64,000 bases of DNA, taken from the NCBI RefSeq assembly GCF_003945595.2, contig NW_024104404.1, forward strand, positions 238,523 to 302,522, in the 5' to 3' direction. The notes beneath the pieces were generated by a model. That model was not told where the DNA came from, did not search any database, and saw only the letters and a program-made list of their open reading frames with translations. Shown here in pieces: positions 21,651 to 33,660 of the stretch. The position numbers were made by a program, and so were the translations under genes. The number at the start of each line of letters is the position of its first letter. The first letter of the stretch is position 1. The stretch comes from Pipra filicauda. Taxonomy: Eukaryota; Chordata; Aves; Passeriformes; Pipridae.

Positions 21651-24600
21651 GGATGGTGATTAGATGGGACTTGGCTGGAGTTTGGGATCTTGACTATCTC
21701 TGTCATTCTCCCTTGTTTAAACTTGCTCCATCAGCACGGACATGGAGCCATTGCTGCATCAGGAGACAAAGACATACTCTCTGCACCCAATAAATTGCTT
21801 GGTCTTCACAAGATTTGGTGGCTCACATAGCACTAATGGCCTTAATCTTCCTATTGAAGGTTCAATCACATCTCAGGTCATGCAAGTGTTAAATAATGGG
21901 GACTGGAAACCCAATCCCTGTGCCCTGCAAAATTTCAGTCATCTTTCCAGCCAAGCACATATGGGAATGGGCTACACAGGAACATAATTTTATTCCAAAA
22001 CTAATGTCTCTGGTTATGGGGGAATAGGTTCCAGCTCTCTGCCTGCACCATACACCAAAAGCCTTCTGCAGAAATGTGACTCAGAGCCAGCCCAGCCACA
22101 GAGGTAAAGGAAGATGGACCGTGGCAGCCTGGTCTGGTGCATGGCTGGTCTCCTTTGCTTCTTCTGCTGGGTCCACAATAGTGGCTGTTGCTGGGGCAGT
22201 CCCAGAGAAAGGACATCTCCTACTCTTCGTGCCCCTGCTTCTCACCTGGCTTGGCTGGCAGCTGCTCTTGCAGGAGAGCCCCAAGCTGCACTGTTGGCTG
22301 GTGACCTGCAGCAGAGCACTCCTGGGCTGGACAAGTGCATTTCTGATGCCACCCAGAGAGTGGCAGAGCTGCCACGCACTTGGCCACCCCTCAGCTGCCG
22401 TGTGTTTCCCTGATTCCACCTCAGGCAGCAGTGTTTGGCAAACAGTGAATGGTTGTCCTTTCCACCTCCTACACCTGAAGTTCAGCTTGGCTCCTAGAAT
22501 CTGTACTAATTTCTGCCCATTTTTAATCCCCAGGTTAGCACCCACAGGCCTTTTTAAGCCATAAACTCACAGTGACAAATGCCTTAAACCTTCTCCTTCG
22601 GCATTTTTTTCCCGTGTTTCGTTTCAACTTGCACCTGTGGCAATTTCCAGACAAGTTTGAGTTATTAAATAGGACACAGAGCAGCAGCCTGAGGCTATGG
22701 GGGAGTTGATGAGCTCTGCTCCCTCTGGATTGAGCTGCCTGATGCCCAGGCAGAGTCTTCCCAGGGTAGACCAATCCTTGGGGAAAAAATCCCCTGGTCA
22801 GCTAAATCCCACAAGTCTCTCCTCGTTCTACGAGTGCCAGGCATGCCTGACCATCCACACCACACAGAGGCCAGGGGATGCTCTAAGTTTTCAACAACGG
22901 GTAAAAAGGAAACTCACAATGTCACCTTGAGAGAGGCAACGAGAAAAGACATGAAAACTGCACCTCACGTCACAGAGTCACCTTTCAGAGGCTGTTCTGA
23001 CACTATCCTTGCACAACCACTTGAAGATAAAGGAATGGCTTGATGGGAAACAGCCTGGAATAGCTTTCCCAAATCAGCTCCCCCGAGATTTCCTTTCAAA
23101 GCACCTTTCAAAATGATTTATTCTAATCCTAAAAGTAGACTAAAAATGTTACATAGGCACAGGGCACCCATTCTGTCTTTAAACACATTCTCAGTCTGTA
23201 TCCCTGCCCAACTTGGAAAGACCCCAGTCCTAAAAAAGTGAAGTTCTGGGCAAAGGACTAATCAGACAGATTTTTACGGATGGTTTGTATGTCTAAAGGA
23301 GAGGTTTGCAGTTCCAGTAAAGCAACTTCTTCTTTATCATCTCTGCTTTTTAAGAAGGATTGGTTATCCAGTGGATCTTTAAAATGCAAGACACCTAAAA
23401 GTGGGCTAAGGGTTGACTAATAATGATAAATTAAAACTCCCATGTGAGTGTCTGTTAGAATGCAGTCACAGCACACCCAGTTTGGACACACAACCCAGAG
23501 GAGGCATTGGGGCTGCAGGGCTGGGATACAAGACCCAAGTAGAAGGTGTACCCACCATCCCATGGCTTCACTGACTTCCAGCAAGCTCTTAGCCTTTTGA
23601 AAGTGCTTGATTTATCTGAACTGCTGAAAAGAAAACCCTTAAGGACCATGCTTAGTCCTTAAGAGAAGTGGAGGCAGGGAGTAGTAGTGAATGGCAGGTA
23701 AGTGTGGCAGCCTTGTCACCTGAATGTGGGGGTGACTGGGAGGATGGATTTGGGCCATTCACACCTAGACCTGTCCTAGGACATGGATGTCTTCTGCTGC
23801 AGTGTAAAAAGCCACTGGGATATTCCCAGCTGCTAATTGTCGTGGGGAAAAATGTGATTTCTTTGTGTGTTAAGCAATCCTTCAGCCCTTCCTTCCCTGG
23901 ATTTTGCAATTCTGTAGTCTTGTTCTCCTTGTTACAGTAACCTTAATTTGGGGGTTGGGATTAATTCTGTCTCCTACACTGCTCACTGGCCCTGGGAGCA
24001 GAGTCCAATTATGCAGCTGCGACCTTCATTACAAGTTAGCAGAGTTTCTGCAAATGAACATCCTTTGTGTTTCACAGAGCTGCTCAAATAATGGAATTTC
24101 CTTCCTATGGGAAATGCCAATATTTCAACATCTATTTTTGCCCTATTTTTTAACAAAAAGTCAAAATTTCAACTCTTACAACGCATGAAGTTCAGGAAAA
24201 TTCAGAAATGTAAAAAAAAAAAAATATTTTGTTTTGGAGCAGACCGATGTAAATCTACTCCTACCTGAGCTGTAATAATTTCTTCATGTGAGTGCCTCTC
24301 ATAATTTTTTTACCTTGTTTTATAGACTGTAGCTCTCATGGTGCTCTGCAGCATCCCCGTGTAGCCAAGCTGTCATGGTGCATTGTCCTGGATGCAGCCT
24401 GGAGGGAAAGCAAAGGCCAAGTAGAAGAGGGCCCAGAGGGCTAAAAGAGAAAGAGCATCCAGTGCTGTTCTCACTGACAGCACCTGCCAGGACGTTTTGG
24501 TTAGAATTTCTGATGGGACAACAAAACAAAGAAGGTGAAGTTAAAAAACTCTATATCCAGTGACAAAAATTATTACCCCAAATTTTGGCTTGGGCAGTTT

Positions 24601-26317
24601 CAACTGATGAGTGAGACAGAGTTTTGCAAGTTCCTGAAGCTTCTGTCATTCAAAAGTGCCCTCATTTTCTCCTTGGTTCTGCTGAGAGTGGATGTGACTG
24701 AAGCATTTCAGCTATTTTGAATCCCAGCTCATGCTCTGTGCTTCTCCCAGGTGCACAGGGATCTTGTTCTGCACACTGCTAAGGGGAGTTCTGCTTCAGG
24801 AGTTTGTGTGATTTGCTATGTACCTTTTTTTATTTTAACAATCTCTGTAAATCACTATCCAGGCCCAGCCAGTGGGAACTGTAGATTTTTACAGTGGTTG
24901 CTCTGGTGATGCCTGACATTTCCAAAACACCATTTTCTCAAACACTTTGAGAAAGTGCACTGCCACTGGAGAATGAATCCCTTGCTGCCACCCTGAGATA
25001 TTCCCTGGTGGAAACTCACCTGGTTCCCCCAGCATGACAATAGGGGTGAGGAGTGATTTTGCTTTTCTTCCCTGCCCTAATCTACTTGTGACTCTTCCTC
25101 CCAGCCCCATGCTTGTCTGCCACACTACAAACTGCCTGATCCATTTGAAAGAGACTTGATTCAGGTTTCATGCCATAAAAATGTTCTTTCTGAAGACTTT
25201 TTTTTTTTTTAGCTTGCCTTATTGTATTTGTACATTTAACTCTACTGTATTTAACTCAATGACTTGGGAATGCTTTCTTCCATGGCTTGTGCAGCACAGA
25301 CACAGTTCCAGTGGCAATGTGGCACTTTTTTAATTTCTCCCTTTCCATGAGCAGTCTGCATGTCTCCTTCCTTCACACCTCTGCTTTTTGCCTCCTGCAG
25401 CCTGTGCTTGGCTGTGCTTTGTCCTGCACAACTTCCCACCCTGGTTCTCACCCTCCCAGCTTGGGCAGCTCTCTCTTCTGCACTGCTGCACTTTTCTGTG
25501 CACGGTGGAGTCTCAGTGTGGATGCCAACAGTCATCAGCTGCCTGCCTGAATATTAGCACAGAGCTTGTGTTCTCTGTCAAAGTGGCTGGAAAATCACTT
25601 TCTGCCTCTGGAGTAGAACAGCCATAAAAGCAAAGTACCAGAGCTGCGTTCTCTATGCTCGCCTGGCATTTTAACAATTACACAACTCTTCTCACCTATA
25701 TGAGATGCTTCTTCTTTGCTAGAACTAGGCAGTTCTCTTGCAGTCATAAGTTTGGACAGCTGAATTCCAGACATGCCCAATTGCTCTGGCTGCTTTATGG
25801 ACAGACATGCAGTGCAACCTCACAAGTGAATTCACGTGGGCAGAAGCATTTCTCAGGGCCCATCTTCACACAGCCTTTGAGGCACTGTGAAATGCATCCT
25901 GCCAGAAACATGGACAGCATGACTCCTAGGGATTGCCCTTGCAAATATGTTATTTCTTATTGAAACTCTCATGCAAATTCTTTCAATAAGAGAATTTCCT
26001 GCTGTGGAGAAGGATGGTCTTCAATACAGCACAAGGTGGACGTGCCTTGCCACAGCTGCCCTTGAAGGAGGGAGAAGCCAGAGTAGATATGATGGCTGAG
26101 CCTTTCCCTGTCCCTTTCTTCAGATCCTTATTTCTCAGAACTGCTATCTACCCAGGAAGAGGCAATTCAGACTGGAAGTTTAGCTGAATATCCACAATAG
26201 AGTGACGTGAATGTGATCTGATCTTATCCCTTCGTGTCCTGCCTTGTCTGATCTCACTCCATTCCTTCTGAGTGGTCTTCAAGTAATGAGGGTCAAATCT
26301 GAGGTGTTTTTTTCCAC
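21651..26317. other. Intergenic sequence, nothing recognised
   Basis: About 4.7 kb with short A or T runs (24.21 kb and 25.2 kb) and a stop-poor segment at 22.08-22.56 kb that is open on both strands. No gene or mobile element was recognised. Confidence 0.5.
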
Positions 26318-26385
26318 GTTCCAGGGTATTGTTCAGGTTGGAAAAGCCCTCTGAAACCATCAAGTCCAGCCACTCCCCCAGTTAC
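26318..26385 (-). mobile_element. Short CR1 3'-end scrap
   Basis: The plus strand has CAGGTTGGAAAAGCCCTCTG, then AAACCATCAAGTCCAGCCAC, the usual reverse-complemented CR1 3' signature. Flanks are not recognisable. Confidence 0.55.
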
Positions 26386-27559
26386 AGTTTTCCTGCTTTG
26401 CAATGGCTTCCAGCTCTCGTTTGTTGTCATCCTGCTGGCATTGGTGTAGGTGCACTTCAGTTGGTGTATCGATCCCACCCCCTTTTTGGTCATTCTGAAA
26501 TGACCATTCTCAGATGATTCCATGGTTTCTAACCCATCAATAACCTTTGCATCTTTGCTGCTGTATTGATCTCCATTCTCTGCCTTCACAGAGACAGCAA
26601 ACCCTCCCTCAAACATCGGTGCTCTGTCCCCAGGCTTATTCCTAGTGAATAAACCTTGGCAGTTTTTCTCACTTTGCCCTTTCCCTGCTCTGTTCCCTCC
26701 CCAGCATCACTTCCCTGCTGCTCTTCCCTGGCTCCCCAGCCTCCCCTGCCACCACAGCTGGGTGATGATGGGGCAACCAAGGATGGTTAGGGAGAAGGGA
26801 ATCCCACTCAAGAATGAGAGTTGGGTTCTTGGGAAACACAGGTTGTTGGATTGGAGGCAATCACTCTGGAACAGTCTCTGGCTTGAGTGATGTTAGAAGG
26901 TCCCTGGGAAGCCATGAAGGGAGAAATTGAGTCTTCAGTGCAGGATGATGTTATCCCATAGGACAACTGTGGTATCAGGAAGGCCAAAACTGGAAGAGCA
27001 ACTGTGTTGAGAGGAGCTGCACTTAGGGTAAACCATATTGTTTGAGTGTATTTTTTATGTAGCCAAGCAATAATAAAAAAAAAACCAACAAACAGTCCTT
27101 GGAAGCAGCAGCAGTGTTCTGAACACCAGTGGACACAATTATTATTTGTTCTGAGCGTGGTTGTTTTCTGTGGATGAGACTCTGCAAGACAGCACCTTCA
27201 TGTACACCCTGTTCTATGTCAATAATCTGAAATGTCTGAACTGGAGATTAATTACTCCAGGGGAACAGCTCGCATGATTTTGCAACAACAGCACCCAGCT
27301 TTCACTTGGGCATCCTCTATTAGTGAGCTGTAAGAACTGGAGGATGTCACAAAGCCCTTCTGTTGTTTCAAGTAGCTTAGCCTGATGCTACTGTGGGCTA
27401 AGTCTGCCTTCTCCAAGCTGGGAAAACAGGATGGAAATGCTTTACTTCTGCTGCTTTGATGATATATTTGTCCAAATTTAACTTGGCCCATTTTCTTGGG
27501 CATTTTCTGCATGGTATCACCATTGGCATTGTGCTCTTCCCCAGCAGCTCCCAGTGCTG

Positions 27560-27720
27560 TATATGTGTATATGTATTACAAGGACAAAAGGGACCAAGTG
27601 TGATCATCTGGTCTGACCTCCTTTTTCAGGACAGGAATAGCCCTGTGTTAATTAATTTTCTTTTAAGTGGAATATACTATTTAGAAAAATTTCGGAACCT
27701 GCATTACTCTCTTTTGGTGG
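27560..27720 (-). mobile_element. Older CR1-like LINE 3' fragment
   Basis: GGACCAAGTGTGATCATCTG, then GTCTGACCTCCTTTTTCAGG, resembles the 3' end of ancient sauropsid CR1/L3-type elements (common in turtles and crocodilians) rather than the younger avian CR1 copies elsewhere in the window. The extent is approximate. Confidence 0.5.
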
Positions 27721-30700
27721 TCATGAATTCACCAGAATTTCAGGCAAATTATATAAGCCTGGATCTACCTGACCCTGGAAATGATACATGATCAGTAGGA
27801 AGAAGGAGTCAGCTGCTGCTGTACAGGAGCTGACCTGAACTTCCTGATATTGATGGCAATGCTGGCATTGGCACACCAAGAGATTGGAGCTTAATCACCA
27901 TGGGTAAGCCAGCACACAGCACCTGCAGACACAATCTTAGAGGCTAAAATGAAAATGAGGTCTGGGGTACGAAAATCTTAGTAAAGGTGGATGATCCTGG
28001 GGCTGTCACGGGGACTGCAGCACTTCCCAGTTTTTTCCAGATGCCCCCTTAAATCATCACCTCCCTCAGCAAAGATTCACGTGGTTCCTCCTCTCCTCCC
28101 AGGTGAGATCTTAGACTACAGACTGAAGGATTGTGTTGACTTCTGAGGTCTGGTTTGGCAATTTGCTTTCCATTAGGAGTCTACCCCATTATTTAGTGGC
28201 TTTTTGGAAGGAGAATTAAAAACTGCAAGACTTCAGAAAACACAGAGCTCTAGAGGAAATCTCCACCCTTGGCTTTCCTTCACTGAATTTCAGAATCCCC
28301 TAAACCCATCTGCTTTCGACCACTCCTGATGGACTTGGTCTTTAATTCTCTCAAGTTCTCTCTAAGAAAAGCACACTCTACCTTTCTCTTCTCCAGAGAC
28401 TTTATTTCACTCTTTTAATGACATTCTTCTGTCATATTTCTTAGGCTCCTAATTTTGACAAAACATCTGTTCACCTTGGGGTAGAGCCTTGCTGTAAGAC
28501 CCCCAGGTGGAGAACTCGAAGGTTCCCAGATCCAGAAGGAATCTCCACATCTTTCCTGCTGTGGGGCACCTCCTGGAAGCTGTATCACAAAGATTCAGAA
28601 TCACCTCTTTCTGGCTGCTGGTGACACTCAGTGCATCTCCTTGCCAAACTGTCTTTGTCCTCAGAGGATGGTATGTTACACCAAAGGTGTATGTAGCTAT
28701 CTGCCCATCTTTGGATCTTGTCCAGTCAGCAGGATTTCTGCCAGATCACTCTATTATAGACCTGAATATATTAATGCAGTCTGAAGTCAATAAACCAGAT
28801 TTCAAATTAACAGTAGAACAGGTTGAGCTTCCTAAGCTTTTCCCTTTCTACTACATCTCTGAAGTATTACAGTGGAAAGCATGGCCTTCCCTTCAAACAG
28901 TTGTCCAGAGCTAGTCTCTCAGGGATAGTTTTGTTCCCTTTTGGAGCTACAGAAGGGGTTGCTGTCCACACTTCACCCCCTGGGGCACGGATTTGGTGCC
29001 TGAATTTCCCTGGCCCACGCAGGCAGCACACACAGACAGTGCTGGGCTGTGATTTGGAAGGTCTCCATCCATGGGAAGGGTGCTCCAAGCTGGCTGTCCT
29101 GTGCCAGCACACAGCACAGCTGGGTTTGGGCAGTCACACTGTTCAGGATCCCTCCTGCCTCCAACCGAGCTGAGTTTCCAGACAGGGAGCTTTCTCCCCA
29201 TCCCCTATCATGGGTCATAAAGAGGATGGGAGATGTGGTGGCCCCAGATGCCTGTGGGTGTCAGGTGGAGCTCAGGCAGGCACGTGGGGCCCAAATCCTT
29301 GCTCAGAGAAGCTTGGAGTGGTGCTGTGCTGGCTGCACTCTGTCAACAGAGGCAACACAAGCTGTCTCACAGCTCATTACAGAAACTGAGCCAAAGGGAA
29401 GGCACGTTTCCAGCTTATCAGGCCACCTCCTCTGTGAGCTCTCTGATCTACTTTTCCAGTGATTGTTCCTGACCTAGGAGAAGCCCCTGAGAAATCTCAC
29501 CGTTCATAGCCTGCAGCTAAACGGGCATCTGCAAGCAGCCAGGGTGGGGAGCCAGGAGCATGGCACACACTGTCTGACTAACCAGATGGAAAATTCCACT
29601 CCTCTTCATCATGGCAGACCACGCTGAAGCACTTGGGAAGCAAACCAGCAGTGTGTTTATCTGCTTGCCAGGCTGCTGCTTTTCTTTGCTCCCATGAACT
29701 GTGCCCATTTGCCAGGACACCTACTCTATCTGCTCAGCCCTCTTTTAGCACTGTGATAAGAAGTACCTCTGGAACAACATCCTGCCTACTTGGCTCTGCT
29801 TTGTAGTATTTTTTTTTTAGCACTGCTGACACTCAATGCAGAGCAACATGAAGGGCAAAGCTCCAGCATGGTGACCAGCAGAACTGACCTCTCCTTCAGC
29901 TCTGGCCATGCCGAGCACAAGAAACCGGTTCCCCTGCTGTTTGCATTCCTTGCACCTCTGGAGTGATCGGCTCTGGACAACCTCTGCTCACCCCAGGTTA
30001 ACTCAAAACCTGTTACCTTGGGCAAAAAACTTACAGTTTCTTCTTACTTAAAGACATGAATGATAAAGTAACCCCGAGGAATGCCAGCCTTTCAACAGTG
30101 CGGGAATCCTGGCTGAGGGTCTGAAAGCTCTCGTGTGCTCCCAGCACAAACCGCTCTCTCCGACTTGAGCATATTTCCCCCTCTTCCTGGTGCTTTCCCA
30201 TGCACACACACGCTCTTACCTCCCAAATCTTCAGCTGTGCTCATGGCAGGTTTGTTTAGTTCCCTGTGAGGAGATGAGAAGAGCATGCGAGTGTCTGAGC
30301 AGAAAGCCTTGTGCTACAATGTCACTCGGGTCACCAGCATACAGCCAGTGCTAACCAATGAGACTAAATCCCATGGGAATTACACAGCTATAAATCCTGG
30401 AAACTATGCTTCCCACTTTGAATGTACCGTTGCTGATTCCCTTGCAATCCTATGCAGTGAAATGATACAGAAACAGCAAATAAAGAAATAAAACATTATT
30501 CACTTCTAACACTTCTACACCATGGAGTGTCTCACTTGTTAATGGCCACAAGGCACCCACTGCCTCTGATCACGGCAAGGACAAGGAAATGCAGAGCAAG
30601 TGGCTCCACAACGATCCTGGGGCTGAATGTCCACCTTGTAGCAGCAACATGCTTTGGCACTGACAATAAGGCGAGCGAGCCGCAGGAGAGAAGTGTTCTC

Positions 30701-31433
30701 TGAAGGATTTTACTTAGGTACTCAGTAACAAGGTTATTTAGTAAGGCTTCAATTCCATTATATGCTCCCTTGGACAAGTTTTTATATGCATATATGTTTC
30801 GTCCACAGGTTTAAAACCTTGTTTCAAAAAACCTCATTTGATGGGGGAGGTCTGTTAGCACTGCCCAGTTCAGATAATTTAAACTGTGGTGTCAGAAGAG
30901 AGACTGCAATTGAAAGAGGTGGTGCTTGCTCAGTGACTATCCAGGCATCTAGCACAAAAAAAATCGAGTTCTGGTTAAGATGAGTATATTGCATAGCTGC
31001 TGTAGAAAATGTAAAATACGGATGGAGTGTAATGACACAGCCAGTATCCTGTCTTAATTTACATGCAGCCCAAGAGCAAAGCTGCTTCTCGAAGGTCAGA
31101 AGTGTGTGAACGTCTGTTCACAAAACCTGGATTCACATAAAACCTGTAAGGTCAAATTACATTAGTGACACCCCATACCCTCGCCCCCTATTCCTGTGAC
31201 AGTGGGAAATGGCACGAAGCCTCTGAAAACCAGAAATAAGAAAGTGTATTTCCTGGTCTTTTCAAGTCCCTTAACATCTTTAATGCTTCCCGGGATCAGG
31301 AGTCCTGCCCACATTTGGGATCTCCTGTATGACTAACAAAGTCGTCATGCAAAATCGAGCAGCATTATTACCTTTGGAGGGTGCTCACCATACCTTCACA
31401 CCGTAGACCTTGAGCAAAGCCTGCAGAGGGCAC
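27721..31433. other. Intergenic sequence, nothing recognised
   Basis: About 3.7 kb. A 135-codon plus-strand frame at 28507-28914 and overlapping frames at 28.8-29.5 kb have no recognisable domain. No repeat was identified. Confidence 0.5.
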
Positions 31434-31446
31434 GGGGGGGGGGGGG
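31434..31446. repeat. Poly(G) run of 13
   Basis: Thirteen consecutive G residues directly upstream of GC-richer sequence. Homopolymers of this kind are prone to length change and sequencing error. Confidence 0.95.
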
Positions 31447-31666
31447 CAGGGGGAAGCTCAGGCTGGCTCAGAAGCCAAGCTCTGCCTGCTCAGGTCGAAT
31501 GACAGGCTCTGCCCGCTTCCAACTGCGCGGTAACGCCAGGCACCGAGCTTTTGAAGACGGAAAGAAGTCCTTTGGAGAGGAGGGGTTAGCCACGAGCATC
31601 ATATCCACAGCTCGCTCTTTATTCCTTCTTGTGCCCGCGGCGTCCGCTGGCCACGCGAGGGAGGCT

Positions 31667-32040
31667 GGGGGTCTGTCCCGGAGCTGTGCAGGGATCAGGG
31701 GGCGAGGGGTCTGTCCCAGAGCTGTGCAGGGAACAGGGGGAGGCTGGGGGTCTGTCCCGGAGCTGTGCAGGGAACAGGGGGCGAGGGGTCTGTCCCAGAG
31801 CTGTGCAGGGAACAGGGGGCGAGGGGACTGTCCCAGAGCTGTGCAGGGAACAGGGGGCGAGGGGTCTGTCCCAGAGCTGTGCAGGGATCAGAGGCTGCGG
31901 GACTGTCCCAGAGCTGTGCAGGGAGCGGGGACCGGGGAGTTCTGTCCCGGAGCTGTGCAGGGAACGGGAGCCGGAGGGTCTCTCCCAGCGCTGTGCAGGG
32001 AACGGGAGCCGGAGGGTCTCTCCCAGCGCTGTGCAGGGCC
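31667..32040. repeat. 38-bp GC-rich minisatellite, about ten copies
   Basis: About ten head-to-tail units built around GTCTGTCCCRGAGCTGTGCA followed by a GGGAAC/ATCAGGGGGCGA-type tail. The central copies are nearly identical and the right-hand copies have diverged to a CTCTCCCAGCGCTGTGCAGG form. Because 38 is not a multiple of 3 and no unit has a stop, all plus frames and some minus frames stay open. This explains the overlapping 135-235-codon frames here, which I do not regard as genes. Confidence 0.95.
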
Positions 32041-33067
32041 GGAGCAGGCACTGGCCGGGCTCGGGGGGATGCCGGGCAGGAAAGTTTGAGGGCAGGGGGA
32101 GTTGTGGCGAGGAGGGGACGCAGAAAGGAGGCAGGAGGCCCTGAAGTCAGGTCTTGCAATGCTGAGCGCTGAGTGGGACGGTCTGTCCTGGGGATAACAG
32201 GGAGTCCCGCTGATAATCGTGCTGTCTGCTGGGAACAACGAACCATTTGCAAAGTCAAACCACGGGAGGATCTTCTCGGAGCACACAGTCCTGCACTGGT
32301 GTCCCTGGGAAAAGGCCAAATGAGCCCCATCCCAAGCCCTGAACACTCCAGCTGTGACTTGCAGCACAGGAATAGTAGTGTCCGTGCTGTGCTGGCTACC
32401 AAGTCTGCTGGCCTAGGCTGATCCAGTGGCAGAGCTGCTCACCATGTGGCTACTCCTGCGTGGTGCTGTGTGACACCCTTCAGACACTCTGCCTTCCTAG
32501 GGATGCCCTTACAGAGCACTTAGGTGATGCTCCATTGTGCGGTGCTGATGTATCCCACACACCAACGTACGGGGGCATTGTTGATTTTTCATTCAAGAGA
32601 TTCATTTCTTGCCTTATGCTGCTGTAGTACCACGAGAGCCTCACTGAAGGCGATGATCCAATCCGTCTGGAAAGGTCTTGCTGTGCATCAGGCCATCTGT
32701 AGGGACAGACAGCACATCTGACATCCAGTCGAGTGTCCTGTACAAGGGTGTACTTGGGGGCTCTGCAGGCAGCAGCTGCAGCACAGCTCCCATGCCCAGC
32801 ATCACAGGGTGCTGCACCCAGCGATGCTTTTCAGCTTTTCATTTCTCCCTGAGTAAGAGTGAGCATTTCCATTTCTACAGTGAATGGTCACCTTAGAAAA
32901 AAAGCTTTGAATACACACCTTGCTTTTTGAAGTCTTATTTGACATATAAGCTGATAGCTGGCCTGTAAAGGTGTGACTAGCAGTCTTAATACTATAAAAA
33001 GTCCAGTCTCCTCTCATGCAGTCAGGTTCTTCTGACATAACCCTTCTAGGGTTGTGTGTGTAGATTC
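32041..33067. other. Intergenic sequence, nothing recognised
   Basis: About 1 kb between the minisatellite and the next CR1 copy. No feature is supported. Confidence 0.5.
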
Positions 33068-33660
33068 CTCCCTTGGCTGGGGATGCCCTACAAGGTTACT
33101 TGAGGGGGAATTCTGACCCTCTCCTCCACTCAGGTGAGACCCCACCTGCAGTGCTGCCTCCAGCTCTGGGGCCCAACATCAGAAGGATGTGGAGCTGTTG
33201 GAGCAGATCCAGAGGAGGCCACAGAGATGCTCCAAAGGCTGGAGCCCCTCTGCTCTGCAGAGAGGCTGGGAGAGCTGGGGATGTTCAGCCTGGAGACAAG
33301 AAAACTCTGGGGTGACCTCATTGCAGCCTTTCAGTACTTAAAGGAAGCTTATAAAAAGAGGGAGAGTGACTTTTTACACTGGCAGATAGTAACAGGACAA
33401 GGGGGAATGGTTTTAAACCAAAAAAGGAGAGGTTTAGATTAGGTGTGAGGAGGAAATTCTTGATTGTGAGGATGGTGAGGCCCTGGCACAGGTTGCCCAG
33501 AGCAGCTGTGGCTGCCCCATCCCTGGAAGTGTCCAAGGCCAGGTTGGATGGGGGTTGGAGCAACCTGGGCTAGTGGAAGGTGTCCCTGCCCATGGCAGGG
33601 GGTGAAATGAGATGCTCTTTAAGGTCCCTTCCAATTCAAACCTGTCTGTGATTCTATGAC
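33068..33660 (+). mobile_element. CR1 LINE 3' fragment
   Basis: Reads in order GGTGAGACCCCACCTGCAGT, GGGGCCCAACATCAGAAGGA, GTTGGAGCAGATCCAGAGGA, GAGAGGCTGGGAGAGCTGGG, GGCACAGGTTGCCCAGAGCA and GGTCCCTTCCAATTCAAACC, ending GTGATTCTATGAC, a CR1 terminus. It is noncoding and 5'-truncated. Confidence 0.93.

Noticed and set aside
22076..22564. Overlapping 162- and 154-codon frames on opposite strands
   Set aside because: Both-strand openness in a locally stop-poor segment; neither resembles a known protein.
28507..28914. 135-codon plus-strand open frame
   Set aside because: No recognisable family and no splice or promoter context. The length is not exceptional for this much sequence.
31499..32402. 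Overlapping long open frames on both strands (up to 235 codons) at the 38-bp minisatellite
   Set aside because: They are fully explained by a stop-free tandem repeat with a period that is not a multiple of three; there is no domain or splice context.
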